This document shows, one piece after another, positions 42,759-51,914 of a DNA stretch of 64,000 nucleotides (positions within the stretch are counted from its first letter, which is position 1; each line of letters opens with the position of its first letter). Source of the stretch: Chromatocurvus sp964613795 (GTDB lineage: Bacteria; Pseudomonadota; Gammaproteobacteria; Pseudomonadales; Halieaceae); contig CAZTJR010000004.1 in NCBI GenBank assembly GCA_964613795.1, positions 62,001-126,000 on the forward strand, given 5' to 3'. The position numbers and the translations under genes were made by a program. The notes under the pieces are model-generated. The model made no database searches, was not told the origin of the DNA, and was given only the letters and a program-made list of their open reading frames with translations.

Positions 42759-43259
42759 ATGCAACCACACACGCGTTCTGGCCGCATCACATCCTGGCTG
42801 CTTGCGCTGCTGCTGACCGCGGCAGCTGCCCTGCCGGCGCAGGCCGATTGGTTCGGCAGCGCCCCTGACGTCGAGTCTGTCTCGCTGGAGGAAGTACAGA
42901 CGCTGATGGCAGAAGGGGCCCACAAGGGCAATGTCGTCCTGGTGGATGTGCGCTCTCCAGAGGAGATCGCCGTGTCCGTCATTCCGGGAGCGATCAGCAA
43001 GGGTGAGTTCGAAGCCCAGCCTGATACATACCGCGAAGCAAAAGTGATTACTTACTGTACTATCGGCGTACGCAGCGCTGACTACGCGGAAAAACTGATT
43101 GAAGCCGGCTTTGAGGCGCGCAACTACCAGGGCAGTATTCTGGACTGGGTGAAGGCCGGTCTTCCGGTGGTAACCCCCGCGGGCGAGCCGACGCGGCGTG
43201 TTCACGTCTACAGCCGACAGTTCAGCGTGCCGCCGCCCTACGAGGCGGTCACCCACTAG
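42759..43259 (+). CDS. Exported rhodanese-domain protein
   Basis: A single-domain sulfurtransferase-type protein with a signal peptide (SWLLALLLTAAAALPAQADW) and a rhodanese fold whose active-site loop is YCTIGVRSA, with the catalytic cysteine. VDVRSPEEIAVSVIPGAI is the family strand-loop. Start ATG at 42759; upstream frame is shadow of dinB. 166 residues. It is divergent from dinB, and a 6-bp inverted repeat (GCTACC/GGTAGC) lies near 42720. Confidence 0.88.
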   Translation: MQPHTRSGRITSWLLALLLTAAAALPAQADWFGSAPDVESVSLEEVQTLMAEGAHKGNVVLVDVRSPEEIAVSVIPGAISKGEFEAQPDTYREAKVITYCTIGVRSADYAEKLIEAGFEARNYQGSILDWVKAGLPVVTPAGEPTRRVHVYSRQFSVPPPYEAVTH

Positions 43260-43324
43260 CCCGGGGTTGGAATTGCCGGAAAACTGCGTTAGCGTGATCT
43301 TACATTTCAGATGATGGAGGAATC

Positions 43325-43879
43325 GTGACAAAGACGAATTTCACCGTACCAGGAATGGACAAATCCACCGCCAGTGAAGTGGCGGGTATTCTCGACAACC
43401 GCATGGTTGCCCTGATTGATCTCGCCCTTACGCTCAAACACGTGCACTGGAACGTTGTCGGACCCAACTTTATTGCGGTCCACGAAATGCTGGACCCACA
43501 GGTAGACTCGGTGCGGGCCATGGTCGATGCCACGGCGGAACGCATCGCAACGCTCGGCGGGGAGCCTGTAGGCACGCCCGCGTCAGTGGCGGAGCGTCGC
43601 AGCTGGACCGACTATTCACTGGGTCGGGCACTTGCGACGGAACACCTTGCTGCGCTGGATGTGGTTTACGACGGCGTGAATGGCGATCACCGCAAGGCGA
43701 TCGCCAGGCTTGGCGAAATCGATCCGGTCTCCGAGGATCTCCTGCTCGGTCAGTCAGCCGACTTGGAGCTGTTCCAGTGGTTCATCCGCGCTCACCTGGA
43801 GTCATCCAGTGGTCAGCTGGCGTCGGCAGACGCTACCTCAGAGAAAGAAGCGGCCAGGGCCGGAAAAGCGGCGGGTTGA
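43325..43879 (+). CDS. dps: Dps-family ferritin-like protein
   Basis: A DNA-protecting ferroxidase that forms a dodecamer in the cytoplasm. Seen: the ferroxidase site KHVHWNVVGPNFIAVHEMLD with further acidic ligand residues, the YSLGRALATEHLAALDVVYD helix and the QSADLELFQWFIRAHLES end. Starts at GTG with GGAGG 5 nt upstream. 184 residues; the tail is Ala/Ser/Lys/Glu-rich. Confidence 0.94.
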   Translation: MTKTNFTVPGMDKSTASEVAGILDNRMVALIDLALTLKHVHWNVVGPNFIAVHEMLDPQVDSVRAMVDATAERIATLGGEPVGTPASVAERRSWTDYSLGRALATEHLAALDVVYDGVNGDHRKAIARLGEIDPVSEDLLLGQSADLELFQWFIRAHLESSSGQLASADATSEKEAARAGKAAG

Positions 43880-43891
43880 CGTCAATCGGCT

Positions 43892-43913
43892 GATGCCCCC
43901 TCCCGGGGGCATC
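43892..43913. terminator. Shared hairpin between converging dps and the C39-like peptidase gene
   Basis: GATGCCCCC, loop TCCC, GGGGGCATC, 9 perfect pairs. It overlaps the stop codon of the minus-strand gene and follows dps by 12 nt. No T-tract on either strand, so it is more likely a barrier or RNA end-stabiliser than a strong terminator. Confidence 0.5.
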
Positions 43914-44901
43914 ACCAGTCAGAACATTGACCGGCATCACTGTCGTGTTGTTGCGTATGGCGTGAAATGGCGCTCTGAGTGTCTGCGATGACGTGCTTCA
44001 GATGCGCTGGCACGGCGGCGGCCTCAATGTCCGCCATCACCCGCTGCGCACCTTGCCCACAACCCTGACTGAGCAGCAGGTCAGCCAGATTGTTGCGCGC
44101 CGCAAGATGATCCGCATCACGCGCCAGCAGACGGCGAAACAACGCCGCCGCAGAGGCGGGGTTGTCACTATGCCTGCGGGCATTTGCACTACCAAAAAGA
44201 ACGTCCGGCTCATCAGGCCACTGCGTCAGAAAGCGCTCCCAGGTATTGAGAGCGTCTTGCACTGGCAGGAAGGCCTCGGTATCGGCCAGCGCGCGCACAA
44301 GAGGTTCTGCCGCCTGCTGACTGGCAGGCAAATCGCCCGGCGGCAACACCACCAGGCCCCAGTAATCGGCCCGCTGCCAGCTGGCCATGAAGCGCTGCAC
44401 GTCCTCGCGGCGCGCCCGCTCGGTTCCCGAGCGAAGAATAAAAGTGCCAGCAACCGGGTCGTAGCCCACCACAACGGCATAATGCCAGCGCGGTGACGAC
44501 CTCAGGCCCAGATTCTGCAGCACCAGCACCGGATGCCCCGCGGCGAGCTCCGCACCGATGGACGCCGGGGCCGCAGGTATCGGATAGGGAATACGCCCTG
44601 CGCGGCGCGCAGCCGCAATGATCTCAGGCTGCAGGCTGCCCTGACGGCCCGGCAGGTAGGCGCTGGAAACCAGCGCGTCCAGGTCCACGTCGCTACCGCT
44701 CCAGCCCAGCACCGTCGCCAGCGCGGCGGGACCGCATTGATAAGCGTCCTGGGGATAAAACGGAACAGCCGCCAGCTGCGTCGCGGGCGGCTCGGGGAAA
44801 GCGATCTCCCGACCTGTGCAGCTGGCGAGGACCGCCAGCAGCAAGGTCAGCAGACAGCGATTAGATAGCAGTGAAAATATCCGTGATACCCACGAGCTCA
44901 A
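43912..44901 (-). CDS. PA2778-type lipoprotein with C39-like peptidase domain and TPR
   Basis: Seen: a lipoprotein signal ending in LLLAVLASC, then a papain-fold region with the catalytic Cys in QDAYQCGPAALATVLGW, a His in SPRWHYAVVVGYD and an Asp-containing DPVAGTFILRSG. A TPR-like tail (NPASAAALFRRLLARDADHL) follows. This arrangement is that of PA2778-family proteins. No ATG precedes the signal; I chose a TTG at 44901, overlapping the partner gene by about 41 nt. The partner is the adjacent PA2779-type gene. Role unknown. Confidence 0.8.
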   Translation of the reverse strand: MSSWVSRIFSLLSNRCLLTLLLAVLASCTGREIAFPEPPATQLAAVPFYPQDAYQCGPAALATVLGWSGSDVDLDALVSSAYLPGRQGSLQPEIIAAARRAGRIPYPIPAAPASIGAELAAGHPVLVLQNLGLRSSPRWHYAVVVGYDPVAGTFILRSGTERARREDVQRFMASWQRADYWGLVVLPPGDLPASQQAAEPLVRALADTEAFLPVQDALNTWERFLTQWPDEPDVLFGSANARRHSDNPASAAALFRRLLARDADHLAARNNLADLLLSQGCGQGAQRVMADIEAAAVPAHLKHVIADTQSAISRHTQQHDSDAGQCSDW

Positions 44902-45217
44902 GAATGAGGAGAACGATGAAAACCACACCCAGCGTAGCGGCAATGCCGCCGGCGGGCAGTTCATCGATCTTCTCAGCCAGCAGCTGCAGTTCGTCACGGG
45001 ACAGCGCCGCAACGCGAGCGAGGGCATCCTCGTTGGTAACGCCGAGCCGCACGAGCTGCTGCTCAACCGACTCGCGCAGCTGAGCGACCTCAGCCGGCGT
45101 CGGCGTCGCCTGCAGATGCTCCGCGGTGCCGATCACTGCGGCCTGCGCAGCGCTCGCCCAGCCGCTGAAGACCAGCACCAGCACCTTCAGCCAGACCCCA
45201 AAACGCATTGCCTTCAT
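44861..45217 (-). CDS. PA2779-family small membrane protein
   Basis: An exported protein of 118 residues with a signal peptide (VWLKVLVLVFSGWASAAQAA), a helical charged middle (VAQLRESVEQQLVRLGVTNE), a Gly-rich link (DELPAGGIA) and a C-terminal transmembrane helix (TLGVVFIVLLILELVGITDI). AAGGAGTG precedes the ATG at 45217; the frame is also open to 45253. It is coupled to the C39-like lipoprotein gene, a fixed pair in several gammaproteobacteria. It may be the target or regulator of the peptidase; that is inferred. Confidence 0.82.
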   Translation of the reverse strand: MKAMRFGVWLKVLVLVFSGWASAAQAAVIGTAEHLQATPTPAEVAQLRESVEQQLVRLGVTNEDALARVAALSRDELQLLAEKIDELPAGGIAATLGVVFIVLLILELVGITDIFTAI

Positions 45218-45299
45218 CGCATCACTCCTTTGTTGGCGTCGGTCATGTTTCATCGCTTCGAGTATACCCTACTCGGGCTGCGCTTATCTGCCGACGGAA

Positions 45300-45725
45300 C
45301 TAGCCACCGAACCCGCTTCCGACATCCTCGGACGCAAGGCGCAGCAGCCGACTGTCGGCGACGGCAACCTGGCGGTGAATCACGATGGCCTGATAATCCG
45401 GGTCCGTGACCATGGCCATGAACGCGGCTGCGGTAGGGTAGCGTGCGACAAAGGCCACATCCCAGTGCTCCTCCGCTGGCCCTATAAGCAGGCATTCAGC
45501 CTTCCCGCGCCAGAGAATGTCACCGCCGAGCTTGCGGAATATGGGACCACTGTGCTCGCCGTAGCGGGCGTAGGCCTGCGCGCCCGTTACCCGCTCGCCA
45601 TCGGGGTACACCGCGGTATCGTTAAAGCGGATGAGATTGAGCATGTTGATCGGCGTGTCGCGGGGCAGTGCCTTGAAGGCGTCAAACTGCTCACGGGTGG
45701 GATCGACTGAATGCATATGTGTCAC
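45300..45725 (-). CDS. DUF1330 family protein
   Basis: A 141-residue ferredoxin-like fold (dimeric alpha/beta barrel) with PINMLNLIRFNDTAVYPDGE, YARYGEHSGPIFRKLGGDIL and the FVARYPTAAAFMAMVTDPDY segment of DUF1330 proteins. Function unknown. It stands 82 nt from the PA2779-type gene and diverges from the RNase H gene. Confidence 0.85.
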   Translation of the reverse strand: MTHMHSVDPTREQFDAFKALPRDTPINMLNLIRFNDTAVYPDGERVTGAQAYARYGEHSGPIFRKLGGDILWRGKAECLLIGPAEEHWDVAFVARYPTAAAFMAMVTDPDYQAIVIHRQVAVADSRLLRLASEDVGSGFGG

Positions 45726-45887
45726 TCCTGGGACGATAGATAACGGGGCAGCGGAAATCTGACACGAGTGGCCGGGGTTAACAAGGGCTTGACGCCACGG
45801 CGCCAGACCGCGCTTGCCAGTCTGTTAGACTGCCGCACATTTATGGACCGCTCACACCGGGCGCGTCTCACAGCAGCGGGTAACACT

Positions 45888-46649
45888 GTGGCAAAACAGA
45901 AGTTCTACGTGGTCTGGCGCGGGCTCGCGCCCGGCATCTATGCAAGCTGGCCGGAGGCAGAAAAACAGGTGAAAGGCGTGGCCGGCGCCCGCTATAAGAG
46001 TTTCGCCACCCGCGCGGAGGCGGAAGCCGCGCTGCAGTCCGGTCCCGGCAAGTCATCAGGCACAAAAAAAGCACCAAAAGACAGGAAATCTAAGTCCTCT
46101 GGCGACAATGTAGCGAAGAAGGACCCGCGCTGGCACGAGGTAGACATCTACTGTGACGGCGCCTGCGATCCGAACCCGGGGCCGGCGGGAACAGGACTGG
46201 CCGTATACCGCGACCACGCACTGAGCGAGCTCTGGTACGGCCTGTTCAATCCGGCTGGCACCAACAACACCGCGGAACTGCAGGGACTGCTTCACGCCCT
46301 GAGACTGGCAAAGAAAGCCGTGGACGCCGGCCGACAGACGGCCATTCACTGCGATTCGCGCTACGCTATCGACTGCGTCACCCGGTGGGCCTTCGGCTGG
46401 AAAGCCCGCGGCTGGACGCGCAAGAGCGGGCCGATCATGAACCTGGCCCTGATACAGGATGCCCACGCCCTCTATCTGGAGCTGGCTGAGAAGGTCGTCG
46501 TGCTGCATGTGCCGGGGCACGCCGGCATCGAGGGCAATGAGCTCGCCGATCGCATGTCCATGCTCGCCATACGGGAGGCTGAGGCCGCCCTCGTGCCCTG
46601 CCCGCCACCCTTTGATGTTGCAGCCCTGCTGGCGCTGCAGCGGGGCTGA
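45888..46649 (+). CDS. rnhA: RNase HI with N-terminal RNA/DNA-hybrid-binding domain
   Basis: It cuts the RNA strand of RNA/DNA hybrids. The N-terminal hybrid-binding domain (KQKFYVVWRGLAPGIYASWP to FATRAEAEAAL, about residues 3-50) is like that of eukaryotic RNase H1 and uncommon in gammaproteobacterial RNase HI. It is joined by a Lys/Ser-rich linker to a catalytic domain with the four acidic residues in YCDGACDPNPG, NTAELQG, CDSRYAID and GNELAD, and the His in VPGHAG. The start is a GTG at 45888, since the hybrid-binding domain begins there. Confidence 0.9.
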   Translation: MAKQKFYVVWRGLAPGIYASWPEAEKQVKGVAGARYKSFATRAEAEAALQSGPGKSSGTKKAPKDRKSKSSGDNVAKKDPRWHEVDIYCDGACDPNPGPAGTGLAVYRDHALSELWYGLFNPAGTNNTAELQGLLHALRLAKKAVDAGRQTAIHCDSRYAIDCVTRWAFGWKARGWTRKSGPIMNLALIQDAHALYLELAEKVVVLHVPGHAGIEGNELADRMSMLAIREAEAALVPCPPPFDVAALLALQRG

Positions 46650-46673
46650 GCGCACTGACACCCAGGCCTGCAG

Positions 46674-47165
46674 TTACTCCGCGTCCAGACGACGATAAAC
46701 CCAGACCTGTTCATTGTTCGCCAGCGTCGCCGGCACGCGCTCGTAGCGGATACCGAGTCGCTCATAACGATCGAGGCGCGCCAGGGTGGGCGCCGCCACC
46801 GTGAACACCTCGCCTTCGGTCACTGCGCCCGGACGGCGCTCAAGATCGAGTCCCTGCTGCGCAAAGCCCGGCAGGGTCGCCTCACGGGTTTCGATCCATT
46901 TTCCTGTCACCAGGCGACGCACCAGCGGCTGGCGCAGCGTGCCATACACAAATACCCGGTGCTCGCGATCGGGGTCGATCGCGGCAAGATCCGCCGGTGC
47001 CTCATAGCCATAGGGACTGATCCAGGTCAGCCAGGCAAACAGCAGAGCCGAGGCGAGGGCAATCGGGAACAGCCACAGCAGACGCCATCGCCGGCTCCGG
47101 GCACTGCCCCGCCCCGCCTCCTGCCGGTGCGTGGCGTTCTGCTGGCTGTCTGCTTGCCTGCTCAC
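46674..47165 (-). CDS. Membrane-anchored gamma-glutamylcyclotransferase-like protein
   Basis: Seen: a cytoplasmic basic stretch, one transmembrane segment (LLWLFPIALASALLFAWLTW), then a GGCT/AIG2-like domain with the start motif VFVYGTLRQPLVRR and VTEGEVFTVAAPTLARLDRY, an acid catalytic region. 163 residues. The family removes gamma-glutamyl groups as 5-oxoproline; the anchor is unusual. Converges with rnhA. Confidence 0.8.
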   Translation of the reverse strand: MSRQADSQQNATHRQEAGRGSARSRRWRLLWLFPIALASALLFAWLTWISPYGYEAPADLAAIDPDREHRVFVYGTLRQPLVRRLVTGKWIETREATLPGFAQQGLDLERRPGAVTEGEVFTVAAPTLARLDRYERLGIRYERVPATLANNEQVWVYRRLDAE

Positions 47166-47308
47166 AGATCCTCTCCGTCGTCCTTACTGAGCCGCGCTAT
47201 CCGCGCGCCCTCGACGCGCCAAATTTCCCCCGAGACCGCGCCGCGCTGTAAACTGCTGGCATCGCTGATGCCCGGCATCAGCCCCATACGCCATAAGCGG
47301 GCCAGACT

Positions 47309-47860
47309 GTGATCGTTTCTGAACAGACTATTCGCCAGCACACCGCATGCTGGGTGGAGCGCGTCGTCATCGCCCTCAACCTGTGTCCTTTCGCCGGCCG
47401 TGAGGTCGATGCGGGCCGCGTCCGCTATTGCGTCACGTCGTGCAACACCGAGCGTCTGCTGCTGCAAGCGCTGGAGGCGGAAATCCACCACCTGCGGACC
47501 TGCCGTGATATCGCCACGAGCCTGTTGATCCACCCACAGGTACTGCAGGATTTTGACGACTACAACCAGTTCCTGGATCTGGCGGAGGGGCTGCTGGACA
47601 GCTGTGGCGCAATCGGCGAGCTACAGATCGCCAGCTTTCATCCCGATTACCGCTTTGCGGGTACCGCCGCCGACGATGCCGAAAACTACAGCAACCGCTC
47701 GCCCTACCCGATGCTGCACCTGCTGCGCGAGGCCGATGTGGAGAAGGCCATCGCTCATCACCCACAGCCTGACGCTATTCCCGAGCACAACATTGCGCAC
47801 CTGAACCGGCTCGGATCAGCGCACCTCGTGCGCCTGCTGGCCAGCTGCCGGGGCGACTGA
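47309..47860 (+). CDS. DUF1415 family protein
   Basis: A 183-residue protein of the DUF1415 family: NLCPFAGREVDAGRVRYCVT with its two cysteines, then DYNQFLDLAEGLLDSCGAIG and the C-terminal FHPDYRFAGTAADDAENYSN with RSPYPMLHLLRE. Starts at GTG. Function unknown; the Cys/Asp/Asn pattern suggests an enzyme. Confidence 0.88.
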   Translation: MIVSEQTIRQHTACWVERVVIALNLCPFAGREVDAGRVRYCVTSCNTERLLLQALEAEIHHLRTCRDIATSLLIHPQVLQDFDDYNQFLDLAEGLLDSCGAIGELQIASFHPDYRFAGTAADDAENYSNRSPYPMLHLLREADVEKAIAHHPQPDAIPEHNIAHLNRLGSAHLVRLLASCRGD

Positions 47861-47906
47861 CGGCACGGTCGGCTGGTTGCTGCCGGCAGACGTCGCTATG
47901 GGCAAG

Positions 47907-49274
47907 CTACTGCTTCGGGCCAACCCAGACCTGCTGGGCATTCACGAACTCGTGGATGCCGTGGGGACCGAGTTCACGGCCGTAGCCCGAACGCTTGATG
48001 CCGCCGCTGGGAAGGCGCGGATCGGTCTTGACAATACCGTTGACCGCCACCTGCCCGGCTTCCAGTTCACGCGCGATGGCTTCGCCACGCTCTGCCGTCG
48101 TCCACACCCCGGCTGCGAGTCCGTAATCGGTGTCGTTGGCCAGTGCCACCGCGTGCTCGGCTGAGTCGGCGCGCATAACCACGGCCACCGGGCCGAAGGT
48201 TTCTTCACAGCCCGCGGCCATGTCGTTGGTGACGTCGGCCAGCAGCGTTACCGGATAAAAAAAGCCGGGCGTGCTCGGCAATGTGCCGCCGAGCAGGCAG
48301 CGTGCACCGGCGGCCACGGTTTTCTCTACCTGCCGGTGCAGTTCATCGCGCAGGTCAGCCCGTGCAATCGGCCCGAGGTCCGTATCCTCCTCGCGGGGAT
48401 CACCCAACCGCAGCCGACCCAGCCGCTCTGACAGCAGTTCGAGCATGCGCTCATACACAGAGGACTCGACAATGATGCGCTTTGCGGCAATACAGCTCTG
48501 TCCGGCGTTGATGATGCGCGACAGGGTGATGACATCCGCCGCCTGCTCGAGATCGGCATCGGCCAGCACCAGGCAGGGATCAGATCCGCCCAGCTCCAGC
48601 ACCGCCGGCTTGATTTCCGACGCGGCAGTCGACGCCACCGCCGCGCCACCGCGATCAGAACCGGTGAACGACACGGCCCGGATCCGCCGGTCACGAATCA
48701 CCGCCTCGACCTCGGGAGTTTGCAGCGGCAGATTCTGGAAAATCCCCGCCGGCGCGCCAACGCGCTCAAACAGCGACGCGATCGCCACGGCGCAGGCGGG
48801 CACATGCGAATCGTGTTTCATGACACAGGTGTTGCCCGCCATCAGGGTAGGCGCCGCAAAGCGGAACGCGAGCCAGAAGGGCGCATTCCAGGGCAGGATG
48901 CCCAGAATCACGCCAAGCGGAAGATACTGCACGTAACTGCGGGTCGCGTCCGAGGCCATGGTTTCGGATGCAAGATAGTCCGCTGCATGCTCCGCGTAGT
49001 GCTCGGCGCACCAGGCGGCTTTTTCCACTTCACCGCGCGCCTCGCGAATGGGCTTGCCCATCTCAGCGGTCATCAGCGGCGCGAGCGTCTCGACATCCTC
49101 ACGCATCAGTGCGGCGACGGCGCGCAGCACCTGCGCCCGGTCTTCAAACGGGGTGGACCGCCAGGAAGAATAGGCAGACTGCGCGTCTGCCAGACAGCGC
49201 TCTACCTGCTTGGCGTCTGCTACCGGATACTCATGCAGGTCCTTTCCCGTGGTCGGATCGATCACTTTCAACAT
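47907..49274 (-). CDS. doeC: Aldehyde dehydrogenase, DoeC-like (last step of ectoine catabolism)
   Basis: An NAD(P)-dependent semialdehyde dehydrogenase, 455 residues, similar in build to succinate-semialdehyde dehydrogenases. Seen: GILPWNAPFWLAFRFAAPTL, VSFTGSDRGG, catalytic Glu in LELGGSDPCLV and catalytic Cys in NAGQSCIAAKRI. Beside doeA and doeD, the likely substrate is aspartate semialdehyde, oxidised to aspartate. It lies 28 nt downstream of doeA. As an isolated sequence it would be called a Sad-like dehydrogenase, so the symbol depends on context. Confidence 0.82.
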   Translation of the reverse strand: MLKVIDPTTGKDLHEYPVADAKQVERCLADAQSAYSSWRSTPFEDRAQVLRAVAALMREDVETLAPLMTAEMGKPIREARGEVEKAAWCAEHYAEHAADYLASETMASDATRSYVQYLPLGVILGILPWNAPFWLAFRFAAPTLMAGNTCVMKHDSHVPACAVAIASLFERVGAPAGIFQNLPLQTPEVEAVIRDRRIRAVSFTGSDRGGAAVASTAASEIKPAVLELGGSDPCLVLADADLEQAADVITLSRIINAGQSCIAAKRIIVESSVYERMLELLSERLGRLRLGDPREEDTDLGPIARADLRDELHRQVEKTVAAGARCLLGGTLPSTPGFFYPVTLLADVTNDMAAGCEETFGPVAVVMRADSAEHAVALANDTDYGLAAGVWTTAERGEAIARELEAGQVAVNGIVKTDPRLPSGGIKRSGYGRELGPHGIHEFVNAQQVWVGPKQ

Positions 49275-49302
49275 GGTTTGCGGCTCCTTGACTGCAGGTC
49301 AC

Positions 49303-50544
49303 TCAGGATGCGGCGTCCTTTGCGGATTTCGCCGGCTTCGGCGCCGTCGCCGGGTCGCGGTTTTTCGGGCTGTCCGCGCCTTCGGGCTTGACGACAAAAT
49401 CGCGGTCGAGCGTGAAAAAGGATTCACAGCCTGTTGCGGTTACCAGAATGGTGTCGGAGATGCCGACGGTCTTGTCACCCTCCACACCCCACATCCACGG
49501 CAGGATATGGAAGGTCATGCCCTCGCGCAGCACGCGCGAATCCCCCTGCTTGAGACTGACGATGTAGCCCTCGTCCCAGCTCGGCGGAAAGGCGATGCCG
49601 ATGGAGTACCCGGAACGGGTAATCAAGCGTGCACCGACCATATTATCGGCGATGATGTTGCGCACCAGGTTGTCGACATCCGACACGGTGAGGCCCGGCC
49701 GTAGCTGCGTATGCACCTCGTCCAGCGCAAACTTCATGCGCTCCTGCGTGCTGTGCATGGCCTGGGTGAGCTGGCCGCAGACAACGGTCCGCATCATGGC
49801 TGTGTGATAGCGGCGAAAACAACCGCCCACCTCCAGGAATACATGTTCGCCGGGCTGCACCGTACGACCTTCCCAGGTGGCATGGCCGATCATTGAGCGC
49901 GGGCCGGAGGTGACGTAGGGCATGACCGCCGGCGGTTCGCCACCGGCCCGGAACATGGCCGAGGAAATGGCGGCGCCGATCTCGTTTTCGGTCACGCCGG
50001 GGGCACAGGCCTCGAAGCCGGCGAGCATGCCCGCTTCCGTGGCAGCTGCCGCCTTTCGCATGACATCGATTTCCACGGCGGACTTGCACACCCGTCCCTC
50101 CTCGACAATACCGAAGCAGTCGATCAGACGACCGTCGAGAAAAGTGGTGTGAATAGCGTCCTGGTGGTAGGCCGGGAAAAAATAGCTGTTGCGCTCGTAG
50201 CCGATATTTTTCGTGGACAGGCCGAACTCGCGCAGCGCCTCCACCAGCATCTGAATGGCATCGCCCGTATCCGGATAGGGGCGGGTCTTTTCCAGCCAGG
50301 TGCGGGCGTGGATATTCGACTCTTCCAGGTGCCGGGTAATCATGAAGGGCTCATCCTCCAGTGGCACCACCAGTGCCTGGAAGAACGAATACCCGGTGGT
50401 CTGGTAGTCCGTCAGGTACATCAGGTTTTCCGGGTCGGTAATGACCACGGCGTCGAGGAGCCTGGCGGCCATTCGTTCTCGCAGCTCCGTCAGTCGGCGC
50501 ACATACTCCTCAAAGGGGAATGTCATGTCATCGCGCTGTCTCAT
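49303..50544 (-). CDS. doeA: Ectoine hydrolase DoeA
   Basis: An M24-fold hydrolase that opens the ectoine ring to N-acetyl-diaminobutyrate. Seen: a creatinase-like N-terminal domain (AVVITDPENLMYLTDYQTTG), then a pita-bread C-terminal domain with AVMPYVTSGPRSMIGHATWE. At the place where classical M24 peptidases carry a metal-binding Asp, it reads FLEVGGCFRRYHTAMMRT, as expected for the ectoine hydrolase branch, and it ends in a Pro/Lys-rich tail. The start could also be the ATG at 50526. It overlaps doeD by 4 nt. Confidence 0.88.
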   Translation of the reverse strand: MRQRDDMTFPFEEYVRRLTELRERMAARLLDAVVITDPENLMYLTDYQTTGYSFFQALVVPLEDEPFMITRHLEESNIHARTWLEKTRPYPDTGDAIQMLVEALREFGLSTKNIGYERNSYFFPAYHQDAIHTTFLDGRLIDCFGIVEEGRVCKSAVEIDVMRKAAAATEAGMLAGFEACAPGVTENEIGAAISSAMFRAGGEPPAVMPYVTSGPRSMIGHATWEGRTVQPGEHVFLEVGGCFRRYHTAMMRTVVCGQLTQAMHSTQERMKFALDEVHTQLRPGLTVSDVDNLVRNIIADNMVGARLITRSGYSIGIAFPPSWDEGYIVSLKQGDSRVLREGMTFHILPWMWGVEGDKTVGISDTILVTATGCESFFTLDRDFVVKPEGADSPKNRDPATAPKPAKSAKDAAS

Positions 50545-51827
50545 GCCGCTTTTGCTTCTCCTATCTCTGTCGCAATGGCCTCGCGGAGTGTGTTGAGCCC
50601 CTCCTGCAGGTCGGCATCGGGAATCGTCAGCGGCGGAATCAGCTTGATGGTGCCGCCGCCGGTGCCAGAGCCGCCCAACAGCGTGCCGTTATCGAAACAG
50701 CGCGCCGCAATGGCTTTCACCAGAGCACCGTCACCGAGATCAATCGCCTGCATCATGCCCTTGCCGCGCACCTGGAAGGTGTGATCGGGATAGCTGTCCA
50801 CAATGGCCTGCAGCTGGGAATGCATCTCTTCACCCTTGCGCTTGACGTCGTTCATGAGCTCGTCGTCATCGAAATAGCGCAGCGCCTCCACGCCGGCGAC
50901 GAAGGAGAGACCCTGGCCACGGAAGGTTCCCGTGTGCTCACCCGGCAGCCAGTGCTTGTCGTGCTCCGGCTTGGCGAGGTTCATGGCCAGGGGGGTGCCG
51001 AAACCGCCAATACCCTTGGCCAGGGTGATGATGTCGGGATCCAGTCCCATGCCGTCAAAGCTGAAGTAATTGCCGGTGCGGCCACAGCCGGCCTGGATAT
51101 CATCGATAATGAACAGGGCGCCCAGGTCCTTCGCGAGTTTTTCAACCGCCTGCAGCCATTCTGCGCTGGCGACGTGTACGCCACCCTCCGCCTGTATCGC
51201 TTCGACCAGGAAGGCCGCCGGCGGCTCCAGGCCGCTGGACGAGTCCTCAAACTCGGAACGCAGACGCTCCACCGAGTCCATGCCACAGCCGAGCGTACAG
51301 CCAACGCAGGGCTTCTCGCAGCCAAAGGGCTGGCGCAGTATGTGATTCAGAGGCACCCCCGCCGCATTGCGGAAATAGCTGTTGGCCGTGGCAGCCAGTG
51401 AGCCCAGCGTCATGCCGTGGAAGCCCGACGTATAAGCCACCACCGTCTGCCGTCCGGTAACCTTGCGTGCGAGCTTGAGGGCGCTTTCCACTGCGTTAGT
51501 GCCGGTGGGGCCCATGAACATCATCTTGTAGTTCCAGTCGCGCGGTTCCAGGATGGTTGCGGCAAAGCGCTCGATGAAGTCGCGCTTGGCCGTCGTGTGC
51601 ATGTCCAGGCCATGGGCAACGCCATCGTTCTGGATGAACTCGATCAGCTTTTCCTTCATACGCGGGTTGTTGTGGCCGAAATTCAGTACCCCGGCGCCGG
51701 CGAAGAAATCGACATAGGACTTGCCGTTCTCATCCACCTGGCGCGCATTGGAGGCGGATTTGAAGACAGTCGGGTAAAGGCGGCAATAGCCCCGGATCTC
51801 TGATTCCCACTTGGTGAATGCGTCCAT
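50541..51827 (-). CDS. doeD: L-2,4-diaminobutyrate transaminase DoeD (EctB-like)
   Basis: A class III PLP aminotransferase of 428 residues. Seen: FFAGAGVLNFGHNNPRMKEK, MGPTGTNAVESALKLARKVT, SGFHGMTLGSLAATAN, the PLP aspartate region FIIDDIQAGCGRTG and the PLP lysine in TLAKGIGGFG. The sequence resembles EctB, the biosynthetic enzyme, but ectA and ectC are absent here and doeA and doeB2 are present, so the catabolic direction (diaminobutyrate to aspartate semialdehyde) is inferred. Second in the operon. Confidence 0.88.
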   Translation of the reverse strand: MDAFTKWESEIRGYCRLYPTVFKSASNARQVDENGKSYVDFFAGAGVLNFGHNNPRMKEKLIEFIQNDGVAHGLDMHTTAKRDFIERFAATILEPRDWNYKMMFMGPTGTNAVESALKLARKVTGRQTVVAYTSGFHGMTLGSLAATANSYFRNAAGVPLNHILRQPFGCEKPCVGCTLGCGMDSVERLRSEFEDSSSGLEPPAAFLVEAIQAEGGVHVASAEWLQAVEKLAKDLGALFIIDDIQAGCGRTGNYFSFDGMGLDPDIITLAKGIGGFGTPLAMNLAKPEHDKHWLPGEHTGTFRGQGLSFVAGVEALRYFDDDELMNDVKRKGEEMHSQLQAIVDSYPDHTFQVRGKGMMQAIDLGDGALVKAIAARCFDNGTLLGGSGTGGGTIKLIPPLTIPDADLQEGLNTLREAIATEIGEAKAA

Positions 51828-51914
51828 GATATCTCCTTGATAATCGTTGAAAGTCGTTAAATAAAGCCGATCGGGTCGCGGCCACGGCTGACAGCCTGCC
51901 GCGGCGCTTCCTGC

